A stretch of DNA of 64,000 nucleotides from Aureimonas sp. Leaf427 (GCF_001425485.1 NZ_LMQW01000009.1:2560-66559), one strand, 5' to 3'; positions 9,758 to 18,579 are shown, numbered from the stretch's first letter. Numbers and translations are program-made. Notes: generated by a model from the letters alone, not told the origin.

Positions 9758-10918
9758 ATGCTTTGGAATCCTTCTGGATCGCCGCTTGCCGCCAAAAATC
9801 AACACCGGCCGGGCGCGACACCGTCGACCCGGCCCCGTGACGAGCGACGGACCGAGACCCTGCCAGCCTTTCTTCTTCAGCCTTCCGCCGAGCGGCGCCG
9901 CCCACTGGCGGGCCTGCCGCCCAAGGTGCTTTCCATCGCGGCCGGCCTTCCCGCTCTCGCCCTTCTCTCCGCCTGCAAAGGCCCGCAATCCACCTTCGAC
10001 GCCGCCGGCACGGAAGCTTCCAGCGTCCTCACGCTCTTCTGGGTCATGCTCGCCGGGGCGGTGGCCATCTGGCTCTTCGTCGTCGGCTTCTCCGTCTTCG
10101 TCACGATCGCCAAGCCCGGGAGATATTCCGAGCGCGCGGGCGTGCATCTCATCGTCTGGGGCGGCTGCGTCTTCCCGACCGTCGTTCTCGGCGCCCTCCT
10201 CTGGTACGGCCTGTCCATGATGCCCGGCTTCCGCGCGCCCGCCGACGAGGGCCCGCGGATCGCCGTTTCCGGCGAGCGTTTCTGGTGGCGGGTGAACTAC
10301 GGCGTCGAGGGCACGCCGGGCGTGGCGAAATCCCTGCCGGCGGGCGGCGTCGAAAGCGCCAACGAGCTCTGGCTGCCGGTGGGCAAGCGCATCGAGATCC
10401 TGCTCGGCAGCCCCGACGTGATCCATTCCTTCTGGGTGCCCTCGATCGCCGGCAAGACCGACACGATCCCCGGCCGCGTCAACCGCATCGTCCTGGAGCC
10501 GACCCGCACCGGCACCTTCAACGGCATCTGCGCCGAGTTCTGCGGCGAGGCCCATGCGCAGATGGGCTTTCGCGTAATCGTCGCCTCGCAAGGCGACTAC
10601 GACGCCCGCGTCGCCGCCGAGGCCGAGCCCGCAGCGGTCGTGACCGGCTCCGGCTACGAGGCCTTCATGGCGAACGGCTGCAACGCCTGCCACACGGTGC
10701 GCGGCACGGACGCCGTCGGCCGTCTCGGGCCGGATCTCACCCATGTCGCCTCGCGCGCGACGATCGGGGCGGGCATCCTGCCGATGACGCCGGACAATCT
10801 CGCCCTCTTCATCCACTCGACCGGCCATGTGAAGCCGGGCGTCGAGATGCCGGCCTTCGCGGCTCTGCCGGAGGCCGAACTCGGCGCCATCGCCGCCTGG
10901 CTCGGAGACCTCAAATGA
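9758..10918 (+). CDS. ctaC: Cytochrome c oxidase subunit II with fused cytochrome c domain
   Basis: Subunit II carries the CuA centre that accepts electrons for the haem-copper oxidase. As read from 9758 (386 residues) it has a lipoprotein-like signal ending LLSAC at C73, two membrane helices near 89-115 and 131-152, and the CuA ligands H223, C258, E260, C262, H266 and M269. A C-terminal c-type haem domain follows (CNACH at 308-312, probable ligand M364), so it is of the caa3 type. The long N-terminus before the signal peptide is suspicious; a GTG at 9926 is a possible true start. It is the first gene of a five-gene operon and overlaps ctaD by three bases. Confidence 0.92.
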   Translation: MLWNPSGSPLAAKNQHRPGATPSTRPRDERRTETLPAFLLQPSAERRRPLAGLPPKVLSIAAGLPALALLSACKGPQSTFDAAGTEASSVLTLFWVMLAGAVAIWLFVVGFSVFVTIAKPGRYSERAGVHLIVWGGCVFPTVVLGALLWYGLSMMPGFRAPADEGPRIAVSGERFWWRVNYGVEGTPGVAKSLPAGGVESANELWLPVGKRIEILLGSPDVIHSFWVPSIAGKTDTIPGRVNRIVLEPTRTGTFNGICAEFCGEAHAQMGFRVIVASQGDYDARVAAEAEPAAVVTGSGYEAFMANGCNACHTVRGTDAVGRLGPDLTHVASRATIGAGILPMTPDNLALFIHSTGHVKPGVEMPAFAALPEAELGAIAAWLGDLK

Positions 10919-13584
10919 GCGCCACCACGACGGGCGGTGCGGACGGCACCGGCATCGAGACGCCGAACGATTCCGGGATCGAGAAGGAGGCGGCCACCGC
11001 CTCGCCGGAAACCGGCTCCTCGCTGGAGAGGAAGCGCGCCGCGCTCGCCGCCGTGCGCCCGCATTCCGACGACCCGGAAAAGGACGCCGCGATCCAGGCG
11101 GCGCAGGTTGCCCGGCTCGACGCCGTCTGGGCGAGCCCCAAGGGCTGGCGCTACTGGTCGGACGTGAACAACACCGAGATCGGCGTCTGGTACACCGCGA
11201 CCTCGCTCGCCTTCATGCTCTTCGCCGGCATTCTCGGCCTGATGATCCGCGCGCAGCTCGCCGTTCCCGACAACGACTTCCTGACCGCGAACTTCTACAA
11301 TCAGGTCTACACGCTGCACGGCACGGCGATGATGTTCCTCTTCGCCGTGCCGATCTTCGAGGCGGTGGCGATCATCCTCCTGCCGCAGATGCTGGGCGCG
11401 CGCGACCTGCCGTTCCCGCGCCTCTCGGCCTTCGGCTACTGGTGCTTCCTCATCGGCGGCGTCTTCGTCTGCGGCTCCATCTTCTTCGGCGCGGCGCCCA
11501 ATTCCGGCTGGTTCATGTATCCGCCGCTGACCACCGAGGAGCGCTTCACGCCCGGCTACGGCGCGGATATCTGGCTGCTCGGCCTCTCCTTCATCGAGGT
11601 CGCCTCGATCGCGGCCGCCGTGGAGCTGATCGTCGGCACGCTGAAGTGCCGGCCGCCCGGCATGCGGCTGAACCTCATGCCGCTCTATGCCTGGTACGTC
11701 CTGGTCGTCGCGGCGATGATCCTCTTCGCCTTCCCGCCGCTGATCGCCGGCGACATCCTCTTCGAGCTGGAGCGCCTCTTCGACTGGCCCTTCTTCGATT
11801 CCACGCGCGGCGGCGATCCGATGCTGTGGCAGCACCTCTTCTGGATCTTCGGGCACCCGGAGGTCTACATCGTCTTCCTGCCGACGATCGCGCTGCTCGC
11901 CATGATCGTGCCGACCTTCGCCCAAAGGTCGCTGCTCGGCTATTCCTGGATCGTGCTGGCGGCCGTCGGAACGGGCTTCCTCTCCTTCGGCCTCTGGGTC
12001 CACCACATGTTCGCCACGGGCCTGCCGGCGATCTCGCTCGGCTTCTTCTCCGCCGCCTCCGAGGCGGTGGCGATCCCGACGGGCGTGCAGATCTTCGTGT
12101 TCCTGGCGACGCTGATGACCGGCCGCGTCATCTATTCGGTGCCGATGCTCTTCGTCTCCGGCGCGCTCGCGACCTTCGTGCTCGGCGGCCTCACCGGCGT
12201 CATGGTGGCGCTCGCGCCCTTCGACTGGCAGGCGCACGACACCTATTTCATCGTCGCCCATCTCCATTACGTCCTGATCGGTGGCGTCGTCTTCCCGCTG
12301 GTCGCGGGCATCTACTACTATTGGCCCGTCGTCTCCGGGCGGAAGCTCTCGGACCGGCTGGGCAAATGGGCCTTCTGGCTGATGTTCGCCGGCATGAACA
12401 TCGCCTTCTTCCCCATGCACTTTTCCGGCCTCGCGGGCATGCCGCGCCGCGTCTGGACCTATCCGGAGGCGCTCGACCTCTGGCTGCCCAATCTCGTCTC
12501 CTCCATCGGCGCTGCGATCCTGGCGGCCGGCCTCATCGCCGTCCTCTTCGACATGCTGCGACCGCGGGGCAAGGAGCCCTATGCCCAGCGCAATCCCTGG
12601 AACGCGGGGACGCTGGAATGGCTGACGCAGATGCCGGGCAAGAACTACGGCGTGCGCACCGTGCCGATCGTCACCTCGCGCTATCCGCTCTGGAGCCAGC
12701 CGGGCTTTCTGGCAAACTACGATGCCGGCCGCTTCTACATGCCGGACGCCGAAGAGATGAAGCGCGAGACCATGGTGACGGGGGTTCTCGACGCCGAGCC
12801 GCTGCAGGTCCTGCGCGTGCCCGGCCCGAGCTTCATGCCGATGGTGGCCGCCGTCTTCCTCGGCTCGGTCTTCATTCTCGCGACCTTCCATCTCTGGATG
12901 TGGACGATCGCCGCCATGGTCGTCGCCACCGTCTCGATCCTCGTCTGGCTCTGGCGCGGCACGTCGATCATCCCGGAAAAGACGGAGAAGGACGTCGGTC
13001 TCGGCCTGACATTGCCGCTCTATCGCTCGGGGCCGGCCTCGGTCTCCTGGTGGGCGATGTTCATCACCATGACCGGCGACGCCACCGCCTTCTTCAGCCT
13101 CGTCTTCGGCTATTTCTTCTTCTTCACCATCCATGCCGACTTCCCGCCGCCGGGCGCGGTCGGCCCCGGCCTCCTCTGGCCGCTCGTCTCCCTCGCCGGC
13201 TTCATGGCCGCCTGGATCGCGGCCCGCCTCGCCCTTCGCGTCAACCGCGCGGGCCGGGTTCCGCTCGCCCGACTCCTCCTTGGGGCCGGCGGCGCCCTCT
13301 CGCTCGGCGCCGGCGCGGCGCTTCTCTGGGGCCCCTATACGACCGGGCTCGAGCCGAGCACCCATGTCTATCCCGCCATCGTCTGGACGCTCGCCATCTG
13401 GACCGCGGTCCATGCGGCGGTCGGCGCGCTCATGCTTCTCTACTGCCTCGCGCGATCGTTCGCGGGCCGGCTGACGCCCGCCTACGATCTCGATCTCTCC
13501 AATGTCGCGCTCTACTGGCACTTCATGGGGATGACCGCGCTCGTCACCGTCGCGACGATCGCGCTCTTCCCGCTGCCGGTCTGA
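10915..13584 (+). CDS. ctaD: Cytochrome c oxidase fused subunits I and III
   Basis: This is the catalytic subunit of a proton-pumping oxygen reductase, with haem a and the haem a3-CuB site. It has 889 residues rather than about 540 because a subunit III region (roughly 690-889, helices near PLYRSGPASVSWWAMF onward) is joined to the subunit I C-terminus. Ligands are visible: H135 in TLHGTAMMF, H314 with E316 in GHPEVY, H363-H364 in WVHHMF, and H449 and H451 in AHLHY. The N-terminus is an unusually long acidic and alanine-rich extension of about 75 residues before the first helix. It starts inside the ctaC stop codon (ATGA), showing tight coupling. Confidence 0.94.
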   Translation: MSATTTGGADGTGIETPNDSGIEKEAATASPETGSSLERKRAALAAVRPHSDDPEKDAAIQAAQVARLDAVWASPKGWRYWSDVNNTEIGVWYTATSLAFMLFAGILGLMIRAQLAVPDNDFLTANFYNQVYTLHGTAMMFLFAVPIFEAVAIILLPQMLGARDLPFPRLSAFGYWCFLIGGVFVCGSIFFGAAPNSGWFMYPPLTTEERFTPGYGADIWLLGLSFIEVASIAAAVELIVGTLKCRPPGMRLNLMPLYAWYVLVVAAMILFAFPPLIAGDILFELERLFDWPFFDSTRGGDPMLWQHLFWIFGHPEVYIVFLPTIALLAMIVPTFAQRSLLGYSWIVLAAVGTGFLSFGLWVHHMFATGLPAISLGFFSAASEAVAIPTGVQIFVFLATLMTGRVIYSVPMLFVSGALATFVLGGLTGVMVALAPFDWQAHDTYFIVAHLHYVLIGGVVFPLVAGIYYYWPVVSGRKLSDRLGKWAFWLMFAGMNIAFFPMHFSGLAGMPRRVWTYPEALDLWLPNLVSSIGAAILAAGLIAVLFDMLRPRGKEPYAQRNPWNAGTLEWLTQMPGKNYGVRTVPIVTSRYPLWSQPGFLANYDAGRFYMPDAEEMKRETMVTGVLDAEPLQVLRVPGPSFMPMVAAVFLGSVFILATFHLWMWTIAAMVVATVSILVWLWRGTSIIPEKTEKDVGLGLTLPLYRSGPASVSWWAMFITMTGDATAFFSLVFGYFFFFTIHADFPPPGAVGPGLLWPLVSLAGFMAAWIAARLALRVNRAGRVPLARLLLGAGGALSLGAGAALLWGPYTTGLEPSTHVYPAIVWTLAIWTAVHAAVGALMLLYCLARSFAGRLTPAYDLDLSNVALYWHFMGMTALVTVATIALFPLPV

Positions 13585-13598
13585 GAGGGAGCGGCGCC

Positions 13599-13979
13599 AT
13601 GACCAAGCCCGACAGCCAGACCCGCGACACGCTCTGGACGCTGATCCTCACGCCCACCGTCTGGGCGCTGCACTTCCTCCTCTCCTACGTCTTCGCCGCC
13701 TTCCAATGCGCGCCGAACGAGGCGATCTTCGAGACGATCGAGGCCTCGCGCCTCGCCATCGCGGGGCTCACCGCGATCGCCCTCGTCGTCATCGCCTATG
13801 TCGGCCTGCGCAGCTTTCGCGAATGGCGCGTCAACGAAGGCTCCTTCCCCCATGCCGGCGACACGGCGGAGGAGCGCGAGCGGTTTCTGGAGTTCTCCTC
13901 CGTCCTTCTCGCGGGCCTCTCCTTCATCGGCGTGCTCTTCGTCGCGCTGCCGGCGCTGCTCTTTGCGGATTGCCGATGA
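13599..13979 (+). CDS. Small membrane protein of the oxidase operon
   Basis: The 126-residue protein has three likely transmembrane helices: about 12-33 (TLILTPTVWALHFLLSYVF), 50-68 (LAIAGLTAIALVVIAYVGL) and 102-122 (SVLLAGLSFIGVLFVALPAL). A charged cytoplasmic or periplasmic loop lies between the second and third. I do not recognise a named family. It lies 14 bases after ctaD and overlaps ctaG by four bases, so it is probably an oxidase accessory or assembly subunit. Similar small proteins accompany fused I+III oxidases elsewhere, from memory. The start is supported by GAGAGGGAG about 8-10 bases upstream. Confidence 0.85.
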   Translation: MTKPDSQTRDTLWTLILTPTVWALHFLLSYVFAAFQCAPNEAIFETIEASRLAIAGLTAIALVVIAYVGLRSFREWRVNEGSFPHAGDTAEERERFLEFSSVLLAGLSFIGVLFVALPALLFADCR

Positions 13980-14704
13980 GAGCCGTCCTCCTCGCTCCCG
14001 CGCGGTCCCTGCCGGCCGGCGCCCTGCCGCTCGGCCTCGGGCTCGGGCTTCTGGCCGTCCTCTGGTCCGGCGCGGCGCCGGGAGCCGCGCTGCCGGGCGT
14101 CGGTCCCGACAGTTTCTCGGCGCATATGATCCGGCACATGGGCATCGTCGCGGTGGCCTCGCCGCTCGTCGCCTTCGGCCTGTCCCGCCTCTATCCGGCG
14201 CTGGTCGGCCTCGTGCCGCCGGGCTTCGCGCTCGTCGCCTCCTTCGCGGAATTCGCCGTCGTCTGGGGCTGGCACGCGCCCGCCCTCCACGATGCCGCGC
14301 GCGCCTCGACGGGCCTCTTCCTCGTGGAGCAGGGCTCGTTTCTCCTGGCCGGTCTCGGCCTCTGGATCGGCGCCTTCGGCACCGCCCATGCCGAAGGCCG
14401 CGCGGCCCGGGCGGGCGGCGTGCTCGCGCTGCTCCTGACCTCCATGCACATGACGCTTCTCGGCGCGCTTCTCCTTCTCGGGCCCCGTCCGCTCTACGCC
14501 TTCGGTGATCTCTGCCGCCCCGGCGCGGCCATGACGCCGCTCGGCGACCAGGCGCTCGGCGGCGTCATCATGCTTCTCGTCGGAGGCGCCGCCTATCTGG
14601 CGGGCGGGCTGACGCTGCTTCGCCCGCTTCTCGGCGGTGGCCGCGATGCCGAACGCGGCCCCCGCCACGCCCCCGCGCCCGACCTTCGGAGTTCGCTGCC
14701 ATGA
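13976..14704 (+). CDS. ctaG: CtaG-type (caa3_CtaG) cytochrome c oxidase assembly protein
   Basis: This is a polytopic membrane protein of the caa3-CtaG family, associated with assembly of caa3-type oxidases. It is distinct from the CtaG/Cox11 copper chaperone that shares the name. The 242-residue sequence has about six hydrophobic helices and the family's conserved histidines in SAHMIRHMG, the WGWHAPALHDAA loop and SMHMTLLGALL, which could bind metal. It overlaps the previous gene by four bases and the following cytochrome gene by four bases (ATGA in both cases). Its place between oxidase genes fits the assembly role. Confidence 0.88.
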   Translation: MRAVLLAPARSLPAGALPLGLGLGLLAVLWSGAAPGAALPGVGPDSFSAHMIRHMGIVAVASPLVAFGLSRLYPALVGLVPPGFALVASFAEFAVVWGWHAPALHDAARASTGLFLVEQGSFLLAGLGLWIGAFGTAHAEGRAARAGGVLALLLTSMHMTLLGALLLLGPRPLYAFGDLCRPGAAMTPLGDQALGGVIMLLVGGAAYLAGGLTLLRPLLGGGRDAERGPRHAPAPDLRSSLP

Positions 14705-15978
14705 AGGTCCGGTTCGACCTCAACTGGAAGACGGCCGGCCTCGGCGCGCTCGTCGGCGTCGTCGGCGCGCTCGCCGTCGGCTGGTCCGGCCTCGTCTCCA
14801 TCGCCGCCTCGTCGGGCCATTTCGGCCCGGTCTCCTGGTTCCTCCACTGGACCATGCAGAACGCCGTCGACACGCAGTCGCTCGGGCTCGACGTGCCCGC
14901 CGACGTCGATCTCTCCGATCCCGCGCTCGTCCAGCGCGCGGCCGGCCATTTCGCCAGCGGCTGCGCCGCCTGCCACGGCGCGCCCGGCGAGACGCAGTCG
15001 CCCGTCGTCCACGCCATGATGCCGCCGCCGCCCCGGCTGGAAGACCGCGTCGGCTATGGCGCCAAGTGGAAGGATCGCGAGCTCTTCTGGATCGTCCAGC
15101 ACGGCGTGAAATATTCGGGCATGCCGGCCTGGGTCTCGCAGGGCCGGCCGGACGAGGTCTGGGCCATGGTCGCCTTCCTGCGCGCTTATCCCGGCCTGAC
15201 GCCGGAGCGCTACGGCGCCCTGGCGCTCGGCGACGGTGAGCCCGCGCCGACGGTCGGCACCGGCCCGAACGCCGAAAAGGTCGCGACCGCGCTCGCCGAC
15301 TGCGCCCGCTGCCACGGGCTCGACGGCCAGGGCGTCGGCGGCCCGGCGGAAGCCGGCGCCTTCCCGGTCATCGCCGGCCAGCCCGAGCCCTATCTTCTCG
15401 AAACCCTGCGCGCCTATGCGAGCGGCGGCCGGGAGAGCGGCATCATGCAGCCCGCCGCCGGCATTCATTCCGACGAGGTGCTTGCAGCTCTCGCCGCCCA
15501 TTACGCGGCCCAGCCCGCGCTGGTCCGTCCGGCCGCCGCCTCGCCCGGCACCGCGCCGGGCCTGCCGGAGACGCCTGTCGTCACCGCCGCCGAGCCGGGG
15601 CCGACCGGCTCGCCCGCCGCCATCGCGACGCGGGACGCCGTCGCCGCAAACGTCGAGCCCTCGGCCGCGCACGGCCCGCCCTACGACGCGGCCGGCCTTC
15701 TCGAACTCGGCCGCGTCCTCGCGACAGAAGGCCTGCCCGTGCGGAAGCTGCCAGCCTGCGAAAGCTGCCACGGCGACGAGGGGCGCGCCAGGAACCCGAA
15801 CTATCCCCGCCTCGCCGGCCAGCCCGCCTGGTATCTCTCCACCCATCTCCAGCTCTGGAAGCACCGCCAGCGCGGCGGCGGCCCCTATGCCCACCTCATG
15901 GCCAAGATCGCCCCGCACTTCACCGACGAGCAGATCGAGGCGCTGGCGATGTGGTATGCGGGGCAGGGCGGGGGGTGA
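14701..15978 (+). CDS. Three-haem membrane-anchored cytochrome c of the oxidase operon
   Basis: The 425-residue protein has one N-terminal membrane helix (about 12-37) and three c-type haem motifs: CAACH at 88-92, CARCH at 201-205 and CESCH at 353-357. The domains are separated by proline/alanine-rich linkers, the longest around residues 275-330. It is probably the electron donor that passes electrons from the bc1 complex or another dehydrogenase to the CuA or cytochrome c domain of subunit II. A similar architecture is found in the cytochrome subunits of alcohol and sugar dehydrogenases, which is the main alternative, but the operon favours the oxidase. It ends nine bases before the convergent hepT stop. 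Confidence 0.88.
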   Translation: MKVRFDLNWKTAGLGALVGVVGALAVGWSGLVSIAASSGHFGPVSWFLHWTMQNAVDTQSLGLDVPADVDLSDPALVQRAAGHFASGCAACHGAPGETQSPVVHAMMPPPPRLEDRVGYGAKWKDRELFWIVQHGVKYSGMPAWVSQGRPDEVWAMVAFLRAYPGLTPERYGALALGDGEPAPTVGTGPNAEKVATALADCARCHGLDGQGVGGPAEAGAFPVIAGQPEPYLLETLRAYASGGRESGIMQPAAGIHSDEVLAALAAHYAAQPALVRPAAASPGTAPGLPETPVVTAAEPGPTGSPAAIATRDAVAANVEPSAAHGPPYDAAGLLELGRVLATEGLPVRKLPACESCHGDEGRARNPNYPRLAGQPAWYLSTHLQLWKHRQRGGGPYAHLMAKIAPHFTDEQIEALAMWYAGQGGG

Positions 15979-15987
15979 GGCGCCTCA

Positions 15988-16347
15988 TCACGATCGGGGC
16001 TTCTCCAAGCCTTCGATCAGACGGAGAACGGCGGGCCTCAGATCCGGCAGATGGTGGTGCAGGATGTCGATGATGTCGTCGTCGCGAATGCGGTAATATT
16101 CGTGGCGAAGAAGGTTTCCGATCCCGACGATGGAGCGCCAGGGGATTTCCGGCTCCAGCGCCAGAAGGCCGGCCGGCAACTCCTTCGCCGCTTCGGAAAT
16201 GATCTGCAGCGAGCGCTCCACGGCTCGGATGACGATGTAGCTGTCGAGGATTTCGCGGCTCGACAGCCCATCCGTGGCCGACAGGATTCCGTCGATATGC
16301 TCCAACATGTGTTGAAGCCGAATCGCGGGAGACTTCGCGGAGTTCAT
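15988..16347 (-). CDS. hepT: HepT-like HEPN-domain protein (DUF86), toxin of an MntA/HepT pair
   Basis: HepT proteins are HEPN RNases that are silenced when their partner MntA adds AMP to a tyrosine. The 119-residue all-helical sequence carries GNLLRHEYYRI near residue 78, where the target tyrosine of the H-x-Y element is present. The arginine of the strict R-x4-H-x-Y motif is replaced by glycine (IGNLLRHEY), as happens in a DUF86 subgroup, so RNase activity is uncertain. The ATG at 16347 overlaps the mntA stop (TGATG); a TTG three bases earlier is also in frame. It is convergent with the oxidase operon. Confidence 0.85.
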   Translation of the reverse strand: MNSAKSPAIRLQHMLEHIDGILSATDGLSSREILDSYIVIRAVERSLQIISEAAKELPAGLLALEPEIPWRSIVGIGNLLRHEYYRIRDDDIIDILHHHLPDLRPAVLRLIEGLEKPRS

Positions 16348-16646
16348 CAAAAGACGCGGATGGCGGTTCGCTCGATCTCCGGGCGAAAGGTCGAGACCAG
16401 CGCATCCCGCGTGCTGTAGCCGATCTCGATCCCCGGAAACTGTTCGTCCAAGACGACGTAAGGGGCCATGTAATCGAGAAAGCCGATGCCGCGCCCAGGC
16501 TCGAATTCGACGAGCAGGTCGATGTCGCTGTCCTGACGGGCCTCGTCTCTTGCGTGAGACCCATAGACGTAGAGCGCTGCGACTCCGCGCGCGCGCACGT
16601 CCGGTTCCACGGCCTTCAGGCGAGCAATGATCTCGTCGCGCGTCAT
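16347..16646 (-). CDS. mntA: MntA-like minimal nucleotidyltransferase, antitoxin partner of HepT
   Basis: This is a 99-residue minimal nucleotidyltransferase. The catalytic signature GSHARDEARQDSDIDLLVEF lies near residues 29-48 (GS-x9-11-DxD). In MntA/HepT modules this enzyme AMPylates the HEPN toxin and so neutralises it. It is translationally coupled to hepT through TGATG. The pair sits between an oxidase operon and a stress operon with no mobility genes visible. Alternative: a chromosomal pair with a regulatory rather than addictive role. Confidence 0.88.
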   Translation of the reverse strand: MTRDEIIARLKAVEPDVRARGVAALYVYGSHARDEARQDSDIDLLVEFEPGRGIGFLDYMAPYVVLDEQFPGIEIGYSTRDALVSTFRPEIERTAIRVF

Positions 16647-16703
16647 GGCATCATTCCATCACATCGGACGGCCCCGATCCAGAGCCGTCCGCCGTCCTCG
16701 CCC

Positions 16704-17639
16704 TCACCCCGGCAGCGGGATGAACTCCGCGTCGTCGCCCTTCGGCAGGTGGAAGCGCCCCTTGGCGAAGTCCGCCGCGGCCCAGGCCTCCTTGGCGGCC
16801 TCGATCCGGTCCTTCGAGGAAGCGACGAAGTTCCACCAGATGTAGCGCGGGCCGTTCAGCGTCTCGCCGCCCAGAATCATCAGCCGCGCGCCGCGTGTTC
16901 CGGCCGTCACCGTGATCGCGTCGCCCGGGCGGAAGACCATCATGCGCCCGGCCTCGAAGTTGTCGCCGGCAATCTCCACCGAGCCGTCCACCACATAGAT
17001 CCCGCGATCCTCGTGCTCGGAGGGCAGCGGCAGGCGCGCGCCGGGGCTGAGCACGGCGTCGGCATAGACCATTTCGGAAAAGGTTGAGACCGGCGCGCGC
17101 TCGCCATAGGCCGTGCCGAGAATGAGGCGCACGCTCTTGCCCTCGCCCTCGATGACCGGCAGTTCGTGCGCTCCGCGATGCTCGAAGCTCGCCACGTCGT
17201 CCTCGTGCGTCTCGGGCAGCGCGACCCAGGTCTGGATGCCCGACAGCTTGTGGGGCGCGGCGCGCGTCTTGGCGCCGGTGCGCTCGGAATGTGTGACGCC
17301 GGAGCCCGCGATCATCCAGTTGACGTCGCCGGGCAGGATCGTCTGGTCGGCGCCCGTGGAATCGCGGTGGTGGAACGAGCCCTCGTGCAGATAGGTGACG
17401 GTGGCGAGCCCGATATGCGGGTGCGGGCGCACGTCGATGCCGCCGTCCGTCAGGAACTCGACCGGGCCCATCTGGTCGAAGAAGATGAAGGGCCCGACCA
17501 TCTGGCGCTGGGGGGCGGGCAGGGCGCGGCGCACCTCGAAGCTGCCGAGATCGCGCGCGCGCGGCACGATCAGCGTCTCGATCGCATCCAGCGATCCGGC
17601 ATCGGGGCAGGTCGGCTCGAGGGCGGGATTCCAGCTCAT
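16704..17639 (-). CDS. Pirin family protein
   Basis: This is a bicupin of the pirin family. Bacterial pirins include quercetin 2,3-dioxygenases and regulators of metabolism. The 311-residue length is typical. Metal-ligand residues are visible in RPHPHIGLATVTYLHEG and GVTHSE near residues 55-110; the C-terminal cupin appears complete. The start at 17639 has AAGGAG eight bases upstream. It is the last gene of a four-gene minus-strand operon, 13 bases after the GNAT gene. The context of a ring-cleaving dioxygenase and an esterase suggests a role in aromatic or quinone chemistry, which is inference. Confidence 0.9.
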   Translation of the reverse strand: MSWNPALEPTCPDAGSLDAIETLIVPRARDLGSFEVRRALPAPQRQMVGPFIFFDQMGPVEFLTDGGIDVRPHPHIGLATVTYLHEGSFHHRDSTGADQTILPGDVNWMIAGSGVTHSERTGAKTRAAPHKLSGIQTWVALPETHEDDVASFEHRGAHELPVIEGEGKSVRLILGTAYGERAPVSTFSEMVYADAVLSPGARLPLPSEHEDRGIYVVDGSVEIAGDNFEAGRMMVFRPGDAITVTAGTRGARLMILGGETLNGPRYIWWNFVASSKDRIEAAKEAWAAADFAKGRFHLPKGDDAEFIPLPG

Positions 17640-17652
17640 GATCTCGTCTCCT

Positions 17653-17940
17653 TCAACGTTTCCAGACATCCGCCCATTCGGGATGCTTGCCGAACTCGGC
17701 CCGGGCGAAGGGGCAGAGCGGCATGATCTTCTTGCCGGCCGCCCGCGCGTCCTCGACGGCGCGGGTGACGAGACGGCGGCCGGCGCCCTGGCCTCGGAAG
17801 GCATCGGGCACCTCGGTGTGCTCGATGATGATCATCGAGGCGCCGGCCTTGGAGAAGGCCAGCTCGGCGACCGCGCCGCCGGGTTCCGTCAGCGTGTAGA
17901 CGCCCTTGGTGGGCGTCTCGGAAAAGGCGATCTCGCTCAT
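17653..17940 (-). CDS. Small GNAT-type N-acetyltransferase (YjdJ/GTN1-like)
   Basis: The 95-residue protein belongs to the very short COG2388 acetyltransferases. The acetyl-CoA pyrophosphate loop is clear as FRGQGAGRRLV near residues 48-58, followed by DARAAGKKIMPLCPFA, and the C-terminal tryptophan pair HPEWADVW is typical of the group. The substrate is unknown. Its start overlaps the stop of the upstream esterase (ATGA), and the pirin gene follows 13 bases later, so it is co-expressed with both. Confidence 0.85.
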   Translation of the reverse strand: MSEIAFSETPTKGVYTLTEPGGAVAELAFSKAGASMIIIEHTEVPDAFRGQGAGRRLVTRAVEDARAAGKKIMPLCPFARAEFGKHPEWADVWKR

Positions 17941-18557
17941 GCCGCGGCCTCCACGGCACCTTCGCCGAGAAAGGTCTCGACCGCCGCGATCTCCTCGTTG
18001 CGGATCTCGTGGCCGCCCTCGTGCCAGGCGAGCGTCACCGCCGCTCCGCCCTTCGTGAGGGTCGCCGCCAGCCGTTCCGTCAGGGCGGGCGGGCAGATCG
18101 GATCGCGCCGGCCCGCCGTGATCAGCACGCGCTTGTCCGCGAGCGCCGGCACGGCGGCCGGCTCGAACGGGATCAGCGGATGCATCAGCACCGCCGCGTC
18201 GAAGAGGCCAGGCTCGTCGAGGAGCACGGAGGCGAGAATGTTCGCCCCGTTGGAATAGCCGAGCCCGATAATGCCGGAAGCGCCCGTCCGCGCGGCGGCC
18301 TCCCGCACGAAGCCGGCCATCTTGGCGGTGGCGCGGGCGAGATCGGCCATGTCGTATTGCCCCTCCGCCCGGCGCCGGAAGAAGCGGGCCGCGCCCGCTT
18401 CCGAGACGTCGCCGCGCGGCGCCAGAAGGCCCGCCTCCGGCATGAGCTGCCGGCCGAGCTCGAAGAACTGGTTCTCGTCGCCCCCCGTGCCGTGAAGGAG
18501 AACGAGAAGCGGCCGGCCGCGAGGCGCCGCGTGTTCGCGATGGCGATAGGTGCTCAT
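17937..18557 (-). CDS. Alpha/beta-hydrolase, carboxylesterase/phospholipase (MhqD-like)
   Basis: This is a 206-residue serine hydrolase. The oxyanion-hole motif HGTGGDENQF is near residue 22, the nucleophile lies in GYSNGAN (about residue 105), the acid in GRRDPICPP and the histidine in HEGGHEI, so the triad is complete. The family includes YodD/MhqD esterases that sit with ring-cleaving dioxygenases in quinone-resistance operons. The start at 18557 has AGGAGGG four bases upstream, better than an in-frame upstream ATG. It is 22 bases after the dioxygenase gene and overlaps the GNAT gene by four bases. Confidence 0.88.
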   Translation of the reverse strand: MSTYRHREHAAPRGRPLLVLLHGTGGDENQFFELGRQLMPEAGLLAPRGDVSEAGAARFFRRRAEGQYDMADLARATAKMAGFVREAAARTGASGIIGLGYSNGANILASVLLDEPGLFDAAVLMHPLIPFEPAAVPALADKRVLITAGRRDPICPPALTERLAATLTKGGAAVTLAWHEGGHEIRNEEIAAVETFLGEGAVEAAA

Positions 18558-18579
18558 GAAACCCTCCTGTTGCCTGCCC

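Noticed and set aside
6071-10828. A very long minus-strand open frame opposite dnaE2 and the oxidase genes
   Set aside because: It is a shadow of the GC-rich plus-strand coding frames: its translation is D/E/R/G-rich low-complexity sequence without domains, and dnaE2 and ctaC are certain on the other strand.
10654-13521. A minus-strand open frame opposite ctaD
   Set aside because: Antisense shadow; the plus strand carries all haem-copper oxidase ligands.
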